Shown here: positions 44,436 through 52,971 of the stretch, in pieces
How positions within the stretch are numbered: position 1 is the first letter of the stretch
Layout: each line of letters opens with the position of its first letter
NCBI GenBank assembly: GCA_016931615.1
Contig: JAFGEL010000017.1
Span: forward strand, 1 to 58,429
From: Desulfuromonadales bacterium
Lineage (GTDB): Bacteria > Desulfobacterota > Desulfuromonadia > Desulfuromonadales > Geopsychrobacteraceae
Length of the DNA: 58,429 nucleotides
Direction: 5' to 3'
Position numbers and translations under genes: made by a program
The notes under the pieces: generated by a model
Seen by the model: the letters and a program-made list of their open reading frames with translations, nothing else
Told to the model about the DNA's origin: nothing
Databases searched by the model: none

Positions 44436-44891
44436 CTAACCAAGCATATCAGAAGCCCGGGCAATTGCCAGGCGGGCCAGCTCGTCACAACGTTCATTTT
44501 CCGCATGTCCGGCATGGCCTTTGACCCACACCCATTCAACCTGGTGCTTTTCGGCCAGACTCAGCAAACGCTCCCAGAGATCGCGATTGGCCACCTCCTC
44601 TTTTTTCGAATTTTTCCAGCCCTTCTTAAGCCAGCCGTCGATCCATTCCGTCATTCCCCGGACCAGGTATTGGGAATCGGTTGTCAAGCGCACGCGGCAG
44701 CGGCCTTTCAGCGCCTCAAGCCCGCTGATGGCACCAAGCAGTTCCATGCGGTTATTGGTAGTCTCGGGATCATAGCCCGAAAGCTCCTTCTCATGTTCTC
44801 CGTAACGCAGAATCGTTCCATAGCCCCCGGGACCGGGGTTTCCGGAACAGGCTCCATCGGAAAAAATTTCAACAAATTTCATTTCAGTCAT
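44436..44891 (-). CDS. rnhA: Ribonuclease HI
   Basis: RnhA removes the RNA strand of RNA-DNA hybrids. The catalytic carboxylates are visible in [15 protein letters not shown] (Asp), [12 protein letters not shown] (Glu), [12 protein letters not shown] (Asp) and [11 protein letters not shown] (Asp), with the flexible-loop histidine in [10 protein letters not shown]. The basic handle [18 protein letters not shown] is present, as in E. coli. The ATG at 44891 gives 151 residues; an ATG three codons later is also possible. Confidence 0.97.
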   Translation of the reverse strand: MTEMKFVEIFSDGACSGNPGPGGYGTILRYGEHEKELSGYDPETTNNRMELLGAISGLEALKGRCRVRLTTDSQYLVRGMTEWIDGWLKKGWKNSKKEEVANRDLWERLLSLAEKHQVEWVWVKGHAGHAENERCDELARLAIARASDMLG

Positions 44892-45167
44892 CACCGGCTC
44901 TACCCTCAAAGCTTATGTCATTGCTGCCAAGAGTGACACAAAACAGCAGCAGATCAAACTAAAACAATATTTTCCACGTACGCTGATGAGTTTCCGCACC
45001 GGCCAGAGGGTTTTCGTATCACACCTAAACCACACCACTGAAACTTTTTACCGGCTTGTTTTGTAAAGATGACCAAAAAACAATGTTGCGGTCATTTTAT
45101 GGCAAGCTCGAATTTTTATAATCCCTGCCACTGGATCTCACAATCTTTTGCCAAGGGATTTTTATAA

Positions 45168-47132
45168 ATGCGCTCATCCAGATTTCAACTGGCCGCCCTG
45201 ACAGGCGGCCTTATGCTGTTTTTTTTCTTTATCACGCGAATTGTCCTGCTGCTTGTGAGCTGGCGCGAGGCTGCACCCGGCTTATCAGACCTGGCAGAAG
45301 TTTTCTCCTCCGGGCTGCTGTTTGATTGCGGTTTCATTTTCTATGCGCTGTCTCCGTTGATTCTCTACCTGTGGTTGCTGCCGCAACCAGTCTGGCGGGC
45401 TCGCCGGCATGGCTACTGGCTGCACTTGCTGGTGTTTACCGGCATTTACGTCTCCGGTTTTATTGGCGTCGCTGAATATCTGTTTTGGGATGAGTTCCAC
45501 ACCCGCTTTAATTTCATCGCTATCGACTACCTGATCTACCGTCGCGAGGTCACCGACAATATTCTTCAGTCGTATCCGGTCATCCCGATCATCTCATTGC
45601 TTTTCTTCTTCAGTCTGGCGGTCTATCTGCCGCTGCGCCCATGGATTGCACGAGCACAAAAAAGTACGGAATCTTTCGCCTTGCGCAGCCGGTGGGCCAC
45701 AATCTGTCTCATCCTGCCTGTGGTTAGCTTTTTTACCCTCAGTCAACAATTACAGCAGGATGTACAAAATCCCTATTTAAGGGAATTAGCCGCTAACGGG
45801 CCGTACCAGTTTGTCGCCGCCTTTCGCAATAACGAACTGGACTATCTGCAATTTTATTCGCACCTCACTGATGGAAATGCCGATCAGCTGTTGCGGGAAG
45901 AACTGGCGGAGCCGGACGCACAGTTCATCAGCAACGAACCTTATGACATCCGCCGGGATATTCTCCCCAGTGGCCCGGAGAAGAAGCTCAATATTATTTT
46001 AGTGACGGTGGAAAGCCTTAGTTCCGATTTTCTCAGTTATTTCGGTAACCACGACGGGTTGACGCCAAACCTTGACCGGCTTGTGCAACAGAGCCTGTTT
46101 TTCTCCAACTTCTATGCCACCGGAACCCGAACCACACGTGGGCTGGAAGCGATGACCCTGTCCATACCACCGACTCCGGGCCGCTCCATCATCAAACGCC
46201 TGGGGCGCGAGAAAGACCAATGGTCGCTCGGTCAGGTCCTGAACGAAAAGGGCTACAGGTCGTATTTTGCCTATGGGGGACGTGGTTATTTCGAGAACAT
46301 GAACAGCTTTTTTTCCGCCAACGGCTATGACATCGTTGATCAATCCTCAACCCCGGACCATGAAATTGAATTCACCAATGCCTGGGGAATGTCGGATGCG
46401 GATCTGTACCGGCAGGTTCTTAAAACAGCTGATCGCCATAGTTCCGAACAACCGTTTTTCATCCACGTCATGACGACTTCCAACCACCGCCCTTATACCT
46501 ATCCTGACGGTCATATCGATATTCCCTCCGGAAGCGGTCGCAAAGGCGCGGTGAAGTACACGGATTACGCTCTCGGGACATTCCTGGATCAGGCCGGCAG
46601 CCATCCCTGGTTCAAAGACACCCTGTTCGTGATCGTTGCCGACCATCAGGCCGGCAGTGCCGGAAAAACAACCCTGCCTATCGCACGCTACCATATTCCA
46701 CTCTGGATTTACGCGCCGACGCAGATACAGCCCAAAATCATCACGTCCCTGGCCAGCCAGATCGATCTGGCCCCGACCCTGCTCGGCCTGCTCAATATGA
46801 GCTACCGCTCCTGTTTTTTCGGCAAAGACATTTTACACCATCCGCCAGAGCGGGCATTAATCGCCAACTATCAGAACCTTGGCCTGTTCGACGGTCAACA
46901 GATGGCAATCCTGGAACCACAGCGCAAAATCGAATTGCAGGCCGGTCTCGACAGTCAGCGGGTGACCCAGTTCCATGCCACCACGGAGTCATCCCTGGTC
47001 CGCAGAGATATCGCCTATTACCAGGGAGCGGCCTATGTTTACCGCAAGCGTATCAATTCCTGGGCAAACAGAGATCAGCTCACCACCTTTACCGCCGCGA
47101 TCGAACCATCCCTGCTCAGGGTGCAGCAATGA
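45168..47132 (+). CDS. LTA synthase-family membrane phosphotransferase (sulfatase fold)
   Basis: The 654-residue protein has five N-terminal membrane helices (about 8-190) and a periplasmic sulfatase-fold domain. The latter contains IILVTVESLSSDFL (metal Glu), the nucleophilic threonine loop FYATGTRTTRGLEAM, PFFIHVMTTSNHRPYTYP and VIVADHQAGSAGKT. Relatives move glycerol phosphate from phosphatidylglycerol to teichoic acids or, in Gram-negatives, to periplasmic glucans (OpgB), releasing diacylglycerol. The acceptor here is unknown; the organism is probably Gram-negative. Its stop overlaps the eptA-like gene by 4 bases. Confidence 0.9.
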   Translation: MRSSRFQLAALTGGLMLFFFFITRIVLLLVSWREAAPGLSDLAEVFSSGLLFDCGFIFYALSPLILYLWLLPQPVWRARRHGYWLHLLVFTGIYVSGFIGVAEYLFWDEFHTRFNFIAIDYLIYRREVTDNILQSYPVIPIISLLFFFSLAVYLPLRPWIARAQKSTESFALRSRWATICLILPVVSFFTLSQQLQQDVQNPYLRELAANGPYQFVAAFRNNELDYLQFYSHLTDGNADQLLREELAEPDAQFISNEPYDIRRDILPSGPEKKLNIILVTVESLSSDFLSYFGNHDGLTPNLDRLVQQSLFFSNFYATGTRTTRGLEAMTLSIPPTPGRSIIKRLGREKDQWSLGQVLNEKGYRSYFAYGGRGYFENMNSFFSANGYDIVDQSSTPDHEIEFTNAWGMSDADLYRQVLKTADRHSSEQPFFIHVMTTSNHRPYTYPDGHIDIPSGSGRKGAVKYTDYALGTFLDQAGSHPWFKDTLFVIVADHQAGSAGKTTLPIARYHIPLWIYAPTQIQPKIITSLASQIDLAPTLLGLLNMSYRSCFFGKDILHHPPERALIANYQNLGLFDGQQMAILEPQRKIELQAGLDSQRVTQFHATTESSLVRRDIAYYQGAAYVYRKRINSWANRDQLTTFTAAIEPSLLRVQQ

Positions 47133-48730
47133 AAGCAGGGTGGCCAATGAAAATATCGAGTACCTGGCTGGTCGTCATCACTGCGGTGTTTATCGTTGCT
47201 GCAGACAACAGGCGTTTTTTTTCAGAAGTCATCAGGGTTTTTCCTCCGAATCTGCACAACATCGGCTTCCTCTGCTCCCTGGTGGTGGTTTTGAGCTGCG
47301 TCCTGGTGATCCTGTTCACCCTGATCAACACCCGCTGGACCCTGAAGCCGATCCTGATCCTGGCCCTTCTGGTTGCGGCGGTGATCAGTTACTACAGCGC
47401 AACTTTTCATGTCGTCATGGACGAAACGATGATCCAGAACATCCTCGAGACCAACCCGGCTGAAGCCCGGGACTTGCTGAATCTCCGGCTGGTGTTATAT
47501 ATGGTTGGCCTCGGTTTATTTCCGGCGTTCCTGGTCTGGCGAACTGAAATCAACTACCCCCGCTTCGGCAAAGGATTGCTGATCAGGACCTTAACAATTT
47601 TTGCCGCTTTGACAATTGTCGTTGTGGTCATGCTGCCTTTTGGTCGGCATTACAGCTCATTTTTTCGCGAACACAAACCTTTGCGCTACCAGACCAATCC
47701 GACTTATGCCTTGTATTCCGCGGGAAAATTCCTGAATCGTTCAGCCTTTGCCGGAGAAATACCGCTCCAATCGATCGCTCTTGATGCCCATCGCGATAAC
47801 ACCGGCCAACGCCGCCTGGTCGTTATGGTCGTCGGTGAAGCAGCCCGAGCCGACCGACTTTCCCTGAACGGCTATGAGCGTGAGACCAATCCACTGCTTG
47901 CCCGCGAGGATATCGTCAATTTCCCTCAAATGTATTCCTGTGGAACCTCAACCGCGGTTTCGGTCCCTTGCATGTTCTCCTCTCTCGATCGCGCCGGTTA
48001 CCGCGACAGCAAGGCTAAAGCGCTGGAAAACGTCCTTGATGTGCTTGCCCGCAGTGGTGTAGAGGTCCTGTGGCGGGATAATAATTCCAGTTCAAAAGGG
48101 GTTGCGGAGCGTCTCCCTTATGAAGATTTCAGGCTACCGGAGAACAACCCGATCTGTGATGAAGAGTGCCGCGATGAAGGGATGCTGGTCGGTCTGCAGG
48201 ATTATATTGACAGACAACCGGGGGATATTCTGATCGTCTTGCACCAGATGGGAAACCACGGCCCCGCATATTACAAAAGATACCCGAAAGCATTTGAAAA
48301 GTTCACCCCGGTGTGTCTGGATAATCAACTGCAAAGCTGCAATAATGAAGAAGTCGGCAATGCTTACGATAACGCGATCCTTTACACAGATTATTTTCTG
48401 GACCAGGTTATTGGACTGCTGAGACACAATGATTCAATATTCAAAACAGCGCTGGTCTACATGAGTGATCACGGAGAATCGCTCGGAGAAGGGGGCTTGT
48501 ACCTGCACGGTCTGCCATATTTTATCGCCCCCGACCAGCAGACCCATGTTGCCGCTCTGATGTGGTTCGGACAGTCGATGAGGCAGGAAATAAATTACCG
48601 TGAGTTGCAGAAACTCGCAGCTGACAGCTATTCCCACGACAACCTGTTTCATACGCTGCTTGGGCTGTTCCGGGTTTCAACCGTGGCATACAACTCACAA
48701 CTGGACATTCTGGCCGGAGCCCGAATATGA
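47129..48730 (+). CDS. eptA: Phosphoethanolamine transferase, EptA-like
   Basis: The 533-residue protein has five N-terminal membrane helices (to about 170) and a periplasmic alkaline-phosphatase-like domain. VVMVVGEAARADRLSLNG provides a metal Glu. SCGTSTAVSVPCMFSSL (270-286) has the nucleophilic Thr and a structural Cys, and VLHQMGNHGPAYYKRYP and SDHGESLGEGGLYLHG follow. EptA transfers phosphoethanolamine from phosphatidylethanolamine to lipid A phosphates, lowering cationic-peptide binding and freeing diacylglycerol. A second possible start (MKISS) is six codons in. Acceptor inferred from the subfamily. Confidence 0.93.
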   Translation: MKAGWPMKISSTWLVVITAVFIVAADNRRFFSEVIRVFPPNLHNIGFLCSLVVVLSCVLVILFTLINTRWTLKPILILALLVAAVISYYSATFHVVMDETMIQNILETNPAEARDLLNLRLVLYMVGLGLFPAFLVWRTEINYPRFGKGLLIRTLTIFAALTIVVVVMLPFGRHYSSFFREHKPLRYQTNPTYALYSAGKFLNRSAFAGEIPLQSIALDAHRDNTGQRRLVVMVVGEAARADRLSLNGYERETNPLLAREDIVNFPQMYSCGTSTAVSVPCMFSSLDRAGYRDSKAKALENVLDVLARSGVEVLWRDNNSSSKGVAERLPYEDFRLPENNPICDEECRDEGMLVGLQDYIDRQPGDILIVLHQMGNHGPAYYKRYPKAFEKFTPVCLDNQLQSCNNEEVGNAYDNAILYTDYFLDQVIGLLRHNDSIFKTALVYMSDHGESLGEGGLYLHGLPYFIAPDQQTHVAALMWFGQSMRQEINYRELQKLAADSYSHDNLFHTLLGLFRVSTVAYNSQLDILAGARI

Positions 48731-49125
48731 GCAGTCAGGCAAATCCCGGCTGGCAAAAAAATACCGGCCTTAGAAGGATTATCCTTGCTGCCGGTTATTC
48801 TCTGGCCGGACTGGCTGTGGCCTGGCGCCATGAAGCCGCATTTCGACAGGAACTTCTGCTCGCCATAATTTGTGTGCCCTTGGCTTTTGTCCTGCCGGTT
48901 GACCAGGTTGAACGTGTGCTGATGGTCAGCGTGATTTTCCTGGTCTTAATCATTGAACTGATTAATTCGGCCATTGAGGCGGTCGTCGATCGGATCGGAC
49001 CAGAGCACCACGAGCTGTCCGGCCGCGCTAAAGACCTGGGCTCGGCTGCAGTGTTGCTCAACCTATTGCTGGCGGCGTATATCTGGGGAACAGCCTTATG
49101 GGCGCTGTTCCGTTCTACTTCTTAA
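48727..49125 (+). CDS. dgkA: Diacylglycerol kinase
   Basis: The 132-residue integral membrane protein phosphorylates diacylglycerol to phosphatidic acid. Three helices and the catalytic signature LINSAIEAVVDRIGPEHHELSGRAKDLG (given by its span, about 77-104, with the conserved Glu of AIEAVVDR) are present. Its start overlaps the eptA-like stop by 4 bases. Both upstream enzymes produce diacylglycerol, so DgkA can recycle it to phospholipid synthesis. Confidence 0.97.
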   Translation: MSSQANPGWQKNTGLRRIILAAGYSLAGLAVAWRHEAAFRQELLLAIICVPLAFVLPVDQVERVLMVSVIFLVLIIELINSAIEAVVDRIGPEHHELSGRAKDLGSAAVLLNLLLAAYIWGTALWALFRSTS

Positions 49126-49135
49126 GGAATCTGGC

Positions 49136-49810
49136 ATGCGAATACTGCTGGTTGAAGACGATGCCCGCACAGCTCAGTTCATCAAGAAGGGTTTTACTCA
49201 GGCGGGGCTCACCATTGATCATGCCGGGGACGGCCTGGAAGGCCTGTTTATGGCCCAGGAGTACAACTATGATGCTGCCGTCATCGATATCATGTTACCC
49301 AGACTGGACGGACTCAATCTGATTGAACGCCTCAGAAAAGCCCAGATCAGAATCCCGATACTGGTTCTGAGTGCAAAAAAATCAGTTGATGAACGCATTC
49401 TCGGGCTGCAGACCGGAGCTGATGATTACCTGGTCAAACCCTTTGCTTTCACCGAGCTGCTGATCCGCGTGCAGAATATTATGCGCCGCTCTCAGGAGCA
49501 GATCAAACCGACAGTGTTGACGGTGGCGGATTTAAAATTGGATCTGATACGTCGAAAAGTTCAGCGTGGTGATGTCGACATTGAACTGCAACACCGGGAG
49601 TTTTCTCTGTTGGAATATCTGATGCGCAATGCCGGACGGGTCGTTTCCAAAACCATGATCATGGAACATGTCTGGGATTACAATTTTGACCCGGAAAGTA
49701 ATGTCGTTGAGTCGCGTATCTGTCGTTTGCGCGAAAAAGTTGATCTGCCGAAAGCGGTCAAACTGATTCACACCGTGCGCGGTGCCGGTTACATTCTGGA
49801 GGTCCGTTAG
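49136..49810 (+). CDS. OmpR-family response regulator (PmrA-like)
   Basis: The ATG at 49136 with AAGGA upstream gives 224 residues. The receiver domain has acidic pocket EDD at 7-9, phospho-acceptor D51 (AAVIDIMLPRLDG) and Lys in DDYLVKPFAF; the winged-helix domain ends KLIHTVRGAGYILEV. Its place after the eptA-like and dgkA genes mirrors the pmrCAB (eptA-pmrA-pmrB) arrangement, so it probably controls lipid A modification. An upstream extended frame is not needed. Confidence 0.93.
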   Translation: MRILLVEDDARTAQFIKKGFTQAGLTIDHAGDGLEGLFMAQEYNYDAAVIDIMLPRLDGLNLIERLRKAQIRIPILVLSAKKSVDERILGLQTGADDYLVKPFAFTELLIRVQNIMRRSQEQIKPTVLTVADLKLDLIRRKVQRGDVDIELQHREFSLLEYLMRNAGRVVSKTMIMEHVWDYNFDPESNVVESRICRLREKVDLPKAVKLIHTVRGAGYILEVR

Positions 49811-49812
49811 CC

Positions 49813-51189
49813 GTGTTGAGAACTCTGGCAGGCAGACTGACGTTAGCCTCCACACTGCTGTTCTGTGCACTGGCGTTGATCATGTACCTCGTCATCGGCG
49901 GCAGCATGAAAAACTTTCTGATCAACAACGTCGACGAAGAGCTCAGAAGCGAGACCGTCGAATTTGCCAATCTGATGCAGAACGGCGGAATTGAAGCTAT
50001 TCAGCGCATGATGTCGGTCGAGAACGCCAGTGAAGATGTTGAGGCAGTCTTCATTCGAATATTCGATCGCAACCATCAGCCGGTCTTGACCACCAACCTG
50101 GCCAGTTGGCCGGTTCTCCCCGATGCGCGCTGGGGCGAAAATAAGGAGGCTTTAGAGACACTGACGGCACCCGCTTATTCGAGTCCGGCCAGAGTCATTT
50201 GGAGCCCTCTGCCCGATGGTTACGGATTTCAGATGGGCATGTTCCTGAGTGACAGTGAAGAGCTTATGGCTCATTTCCATCGCGTCTTTACCGGGATTTT
50301 TATCGTTGTCCTGATGATTGGCGTAAGCATCGGTCATCTTCTCACCCGCAAGCTGCTGTTCAGTTTACAGCTGGTTCGTGCCGCGGCTGATCGGATCAGC
50401 GCAGGCAACCTCGACGCCGAAATTCCGAAACAGAACGGGGTTGAAGAAGTGAACGGGCTGATCCGCTCGGTGAACCACATGCAGTCGAGGATCAGGACCC
50501 TGATCAATGAACTGCAAGACGTCACCAACAACATCGCCCATGATCTGCGCAGCCCTGTCACCCGAATGCGTGGTTTGGCTGAAACCAGCCTGACCGGTGA
50601 ACAGAGTCTCGATGATTACCGCAGTCTGGCAGGGGCCGTGGTGGAAGAGTGCGATACTCTGGTCGGGATGATCAACACCATGCTGGATATTGCCGAAACC
50701 GACGCCGGCATCAGGCCGCTGAAACTGCAGCCGATGGATATTGTCGCAAGTCTGGCAGACATCACTGAACTTTATTCGACAGTTGCTGAAGATCACAGCA
50801 TCAGCGTCACCCTTAAAGTCACGCAACAGCCCTTGATGATTATGGGGGAACGCAGTCATCTCCAGCGGGCTCTGGCTAATCTGCTTGATAATGCCCTTAA
50901 ATTTACACCGGCAGGCGGCAGGATTCTGGTCAAAGCCGGCAAGGAGGAAGACCAGGTTGTGATCGAGATTGAAGATAATGGCCGTGGAATCAGCGCACAA
51001 GACCTGCCGCGGGTCTGTGAACGCTACTACCGCGCTGACCATAGTCGCTCAACGGCGGGGTCCGGTCTCGGTCTCAGTCTGGTTCAAGCCGTCGTGCGAG
51101 TGCACGGCGGAAAGTTGACGATCAAAAGTGAAATCAACCAGGGAACTCAAGTCCGGATTCAGCTGCCTGGCCGGAATGATGCCGTCTGA
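49813..51189 (+). CDS. Sensor histidine kinase (PmrB-like)
   Basis: The GTG at 49813, two bases after the regulator's stop, gives 458 residues. Membrane helices at about 8-30 and 157-178 flank a ~125-residue periplasmic sensor. A HAMP domain, a HisKA domain with H243 (NNIAHDLRSPVTRMRG) and a HATPase_c domain with NLLDNALKFTPAGG and GSGLGLSLVQAVVRVH follow. It is the natural partner of the preceding regulator. The sensor lacks an obvious Fe(III)-binding ExxE repeat, so the signal may differ from PmrB. Confidence 0.92.
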   Translation: MLRTLAGRLTLASTLLFCALALIMYLVIGGSMKNFLINNVDEELRSETVEFANLMQNGGIEAIQRMMSVENASEDVEAVFIRIFDRNHQPVLTTNLASWPVLPDARWGENKEALETLTAPAYSSPARVIWSPLPDGYGFQMGMFLSDSEELMAHFHRVFTGIFIVVLMIGVSIGHLLTRKLLFSLQLVRAAADRISAGNLDAEIPKQNGVEEVNGLIRSVNHMQSRIRTLINELQDVTNNIAHDLRSPVTRMRGLAETSLTGEQSLDDYRSLAGAVVEECDTLVGMINTMLDIAETDAGIRPLKLQPMDIVASLADITELYSTVAEDHSISVTLKVTQQPLMIMGERSHLQRALANLLDNALKFTPAGGRILVKAGKEEDQVVIEIEDNGRGISAQDLPRVCERYYRADHSRSTAGSGLGLSLVQAVVRVHGGKLTIKSEINQGTQVRIQLPGRNDAV

Positions 51190-51367
51190 TACTGGTTTTG
51201 CCATGAATACAGTATTCTTCGGCAAAGAGAGACCGACGGATCTTTGTCCTCAGGATCAACATCACCCTCCGTTGTCCTGACGTTCATCCTGAGCTTCGCT
51301 TCGAATCCCCTCCAAAAAACGTATGTAAAAAACTCTGGATACCTACTTCGCCCACGTAAGAGAGGCA

Positions 51368-51470
51368 AAAGTTTAAAGATTTCACTGGAGGGGTGTCTGG
51401 CGCTCGGATGGCGACAGCCGAGCCCCATAGAAGGGTTCATGCGACCCTGAAAATGAAATCTTTAAACTTT
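51368..51470. repeat. Foldback element with 17-bp perfect terminal inverted repeats
   Basis: The ends 51368-51384 and 51454-51470 are perfect 17-bp inverted copies. Two further hairpins lie inside: a 6-bp stem at 51402-51407/51418-51423 and a 5-bp stem at 51432-51436/51444-51448. The three-way shape resembles a miniature transposable element or a REP/BIME-type repeat, or a structured RNA. No protein is encoded. Confidence 0.7.
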
Positions 51471-51498
51471 ACTGGTGTAGAGTAAAGTGGATAACCAT

Positions 51499-51565
51499 AA
51501 AAAGAAAAACCCCTTCACTGAAAGTGAAAGGGCATTTTCTTTGTTGGCGTCCCCAGGGGGATTCG
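51499..51565. repeat. Direct repeat, copy 1: partial tRNA-Glu 3' end plus terminator
   Basis: These 67 bases are identical to 51702-51768. They contain the terminator hairpin and the last ~18 bases of the tRNA-Glu gene with CCA, but the rest of the tRNA is missing, so this copy is a remnant. Confidence 0.9.
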
Positions 51566-51700
51566 CCCACTACGGCCTGAACATCACGTTCAAACCTGCG
51601 TCGGCTCCCCTCCGCGCGCTGACGCGGCCGTCCCTGGCCGCTTGTCCGACATTCAGTCGGCGCTCGCTGCGCTTCGAATCCCCCCCAAAAAAACGGGGGT

Positions 51701-51735
51701 AAAAAAGAAAAACCCCTTCACTGAAAGTGAAAGGG
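51701..51735 (-). terminator. Intrinsic terminator after tRNA-Glu
   Basis: On the minus strand a 9-bp stem (51727-51735 with 51713-51721, one G-U pair) and 5-nt loop are followed by a T-rich run (complement of 51701-51712), 12 bases beyond the CCA end. Confidence 0.88.
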
Positions 51736-51768
51736 CATTTTCTTTGTTGGCGTCCCCAGGGGGATTCG
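51702..51768. repeat. Direct repeat, copy 2: part of the intact tRNA-Glu gene plus terminator
   Basis: This is the functional copy of the 67-bp repeat, 203 bases from copy 1. It spans the tRNA terminator and the acceptor/T-arm 3' end of the complete tRNA-Glu gene. Confidence 0.9.
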
Positions 51769-51825
51769 AACCCCCGTCGCCGCCGTGAAAGGGCGGTGTC
51801 CTGGGCCAGGCTAGACGATAGGGAC
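51748..51825 (-). tRNA. tRNA-Glu (anticodon UUC)
   Basis: The minus strand folds as a full cloverleaf: acceptor GTCCCTA/TGGGGAC with one G-U pair, anticodon arm CCGCC-CTTTCAC-GGCGG with anticodon TTC, T-arm GGGGG-TTCGAAT-CCCCC, discriminator G and encoded CCA (51748-51750). Glu-tRNA made from it feeds both translation and the HemA-dependent heme pathway. A truncated duplicate of its 3' end lies 203 bases away. Confidence 0.97.
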
Positions 51826-51980
51826 TTAACGTTCCTATGCGCTGTTGCGCGAGAAGAGTTTAGTACCCAAAATTCTTATAACTTGCAAGCAAAAAATATT
51901 TTGTGCGGCGCAAGAATCGGGTTGGCAGCCAGTCACCCGAATGCTAGCTTCTGGAGAAGGCTCAAGATCCGGAGATTTCA

Positions 51981-52820
51981 ATGACAGATTACCAACGCAT
52001 CGCTGAAGCGATCAGTTTCATCAGAGCCCATTCCACCGAGCAGCCATCGCTGGATCGGGTAGCCGATCACATCGGGCTCAGTGCGTATCACTTCCAGAAG
52101 CTGTTTAAAAGATTTGCCGGCATCAGCCCCAAACGTTTCCTCCAGCACATTACCAGCGAGCAGGCGAAAAAACGTTTACGTGCCTCAGAGTCGATTCTCG
52201 AGACCGGTTTTGCCGTCGGACTCAGCAGCCCCGGGCGCCTCCACGATCTGATCATCAACGCCGAAGCCGTGACCCCGGGAGAGTACAAATCGGGGGGATC
52301 CGGCCTGCGGATTGTTTACGGCTGCCACTCAACGCCTTTTGGTGACTGCCTGTTGGCGCATACGACTCGTGGCATCTGCAGATTGGAATTTTTCGACTCA
52401 ACGACACAAGCAGACTGCATTAAAAGATTGCACACCCACTGGCCCGAAGCGCAAATCATCTGCGAACCAGCCCGGGGCGAAAATTATATTCAACAGATTT
52501 TCTCTGCAACGGCAGGCATCAACTCACCACTACCACTACATTTACGCGGGACCAATTTTCAGCTCAAGGTCTGGCAGGCGCTGCTCAACATTCCGCCCGG
52601 ATGCGTTACCTCCTATGGCGCTTTAGCCGGGTTTATCGGCCGGCCAAAAGCTGGCCGGGCCGTTGGAACAGCCCTCGGGAACAACCCTGTCGGTTATCTG
52701 ATCCCCTGCCACAGGGTCCTGCGCAACGATGGTCTGAGTGGCGGCTATCGCTGGGGAGAAGAGAGAAAAATGGCGATTCTGGGTTATGAATGGAGCCACT
52801 CAACAGCTGGAGATCGGTAG
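51981..52820 (+). CDS. AraC-type HTH fused to O6-methylguanine-DNA methyltransferase
   Basis: The 279-residue protein has an AraC-family DNA-binding domain (about 1-103; LDRVADHIGLSAYHFQKLFK) and an MGMT domain (about 110-272) with the alkyl-acceptor C243 in GYLIPCHRVLRNDG and the conserved TSYGALA and GRAVGTALGNNP helix. It resembles Ada without its N-terminal zinc phosphotriester-sensing domain. It should repair O6-alkylguanine by self-alkylation; whether it still regulates genes is unclear. It stands alone downstream of tRNA-Glu, in opposite orientation. Confidence 0.93.
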   Translation: MTDYQRIAEAISFIRAHSTEQPSLDRVADHIGLSAYHFQKLFKRFAGISPKRFLQHITSEQAKKRLRASESILETGFAVGLSSPGRLHDLIINAEAVTPGEYKSGGSGLRIVYGCHSTPFGDCLLAHTTRGICRLEFFDSTTQADCIKRLHTHWPEAQIICEPARGENYIQQIFSATAGINSPLPLHLRGTNFQLKVWQALLNIPPGCVTSYGALAGFIGRPKAGRAVGTALGNNPVGYLIPCHRVLRNDGLSGGYRWGEERKMAILGYEWSHSTAGDR

Positions 52821-52971
52821 TTATCCCCCCCGATCCACAAAGATTCAATACCGACTCTTAAAAACCAACTATATTAATATTCAAATATTATATTTCATCT
52901 TCGATTCTTTTGCGCTAAATTGTTAAGTGTCATCTTTCTGATGATCGACCATCTGACGCAGGGACCGATGG

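Larger units (their letters stand above)
51190..51747. other. Repeat-rich spacer between the PmrB-like kinase and tRNA-Glu
   Basis: No gene is supported in these 558 bases. They hold a hairpin without U-tract (51197-51226) that may end the kinase operon, a foldback element with 17-bp inverted ends (51368-51470), and a 67-bp direct repeat of the tRNA-Glu 3' end plus terminator (51499-51565 and 51702-51768). A short near-repeat built on CGCTTCGAATCCCC (about 51298-51330 and 51669-51704) is also present. The stretch looks like accumulated recombination debris at a tRNA locus. Confidence 0.7.

Noticed and set aside
45117-45122. TATAAT upstream of the LTA-synthase-like gene as a promoter
   Set aside because: No acceptable -35 hexamer was found at 16-18 bases, so the match may be chance in AT-rich DNA.
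51499-51565. A second tRNA gene
   Set aside because: Only the T-arm 3' half and acceptor 3' strand are present; no anticodon or D-arm sequence follows, so it is a remnant, not a tRNA.
51487-51984. Plus-strand frames of 71 and 85 residues across the tRNA repeat region
   Set aside because: They read through tRNA and terminator sequence (typical SPGG/RPQGDSNPRRR-like spurious peptides) and have no homology or ribosome-binding support.
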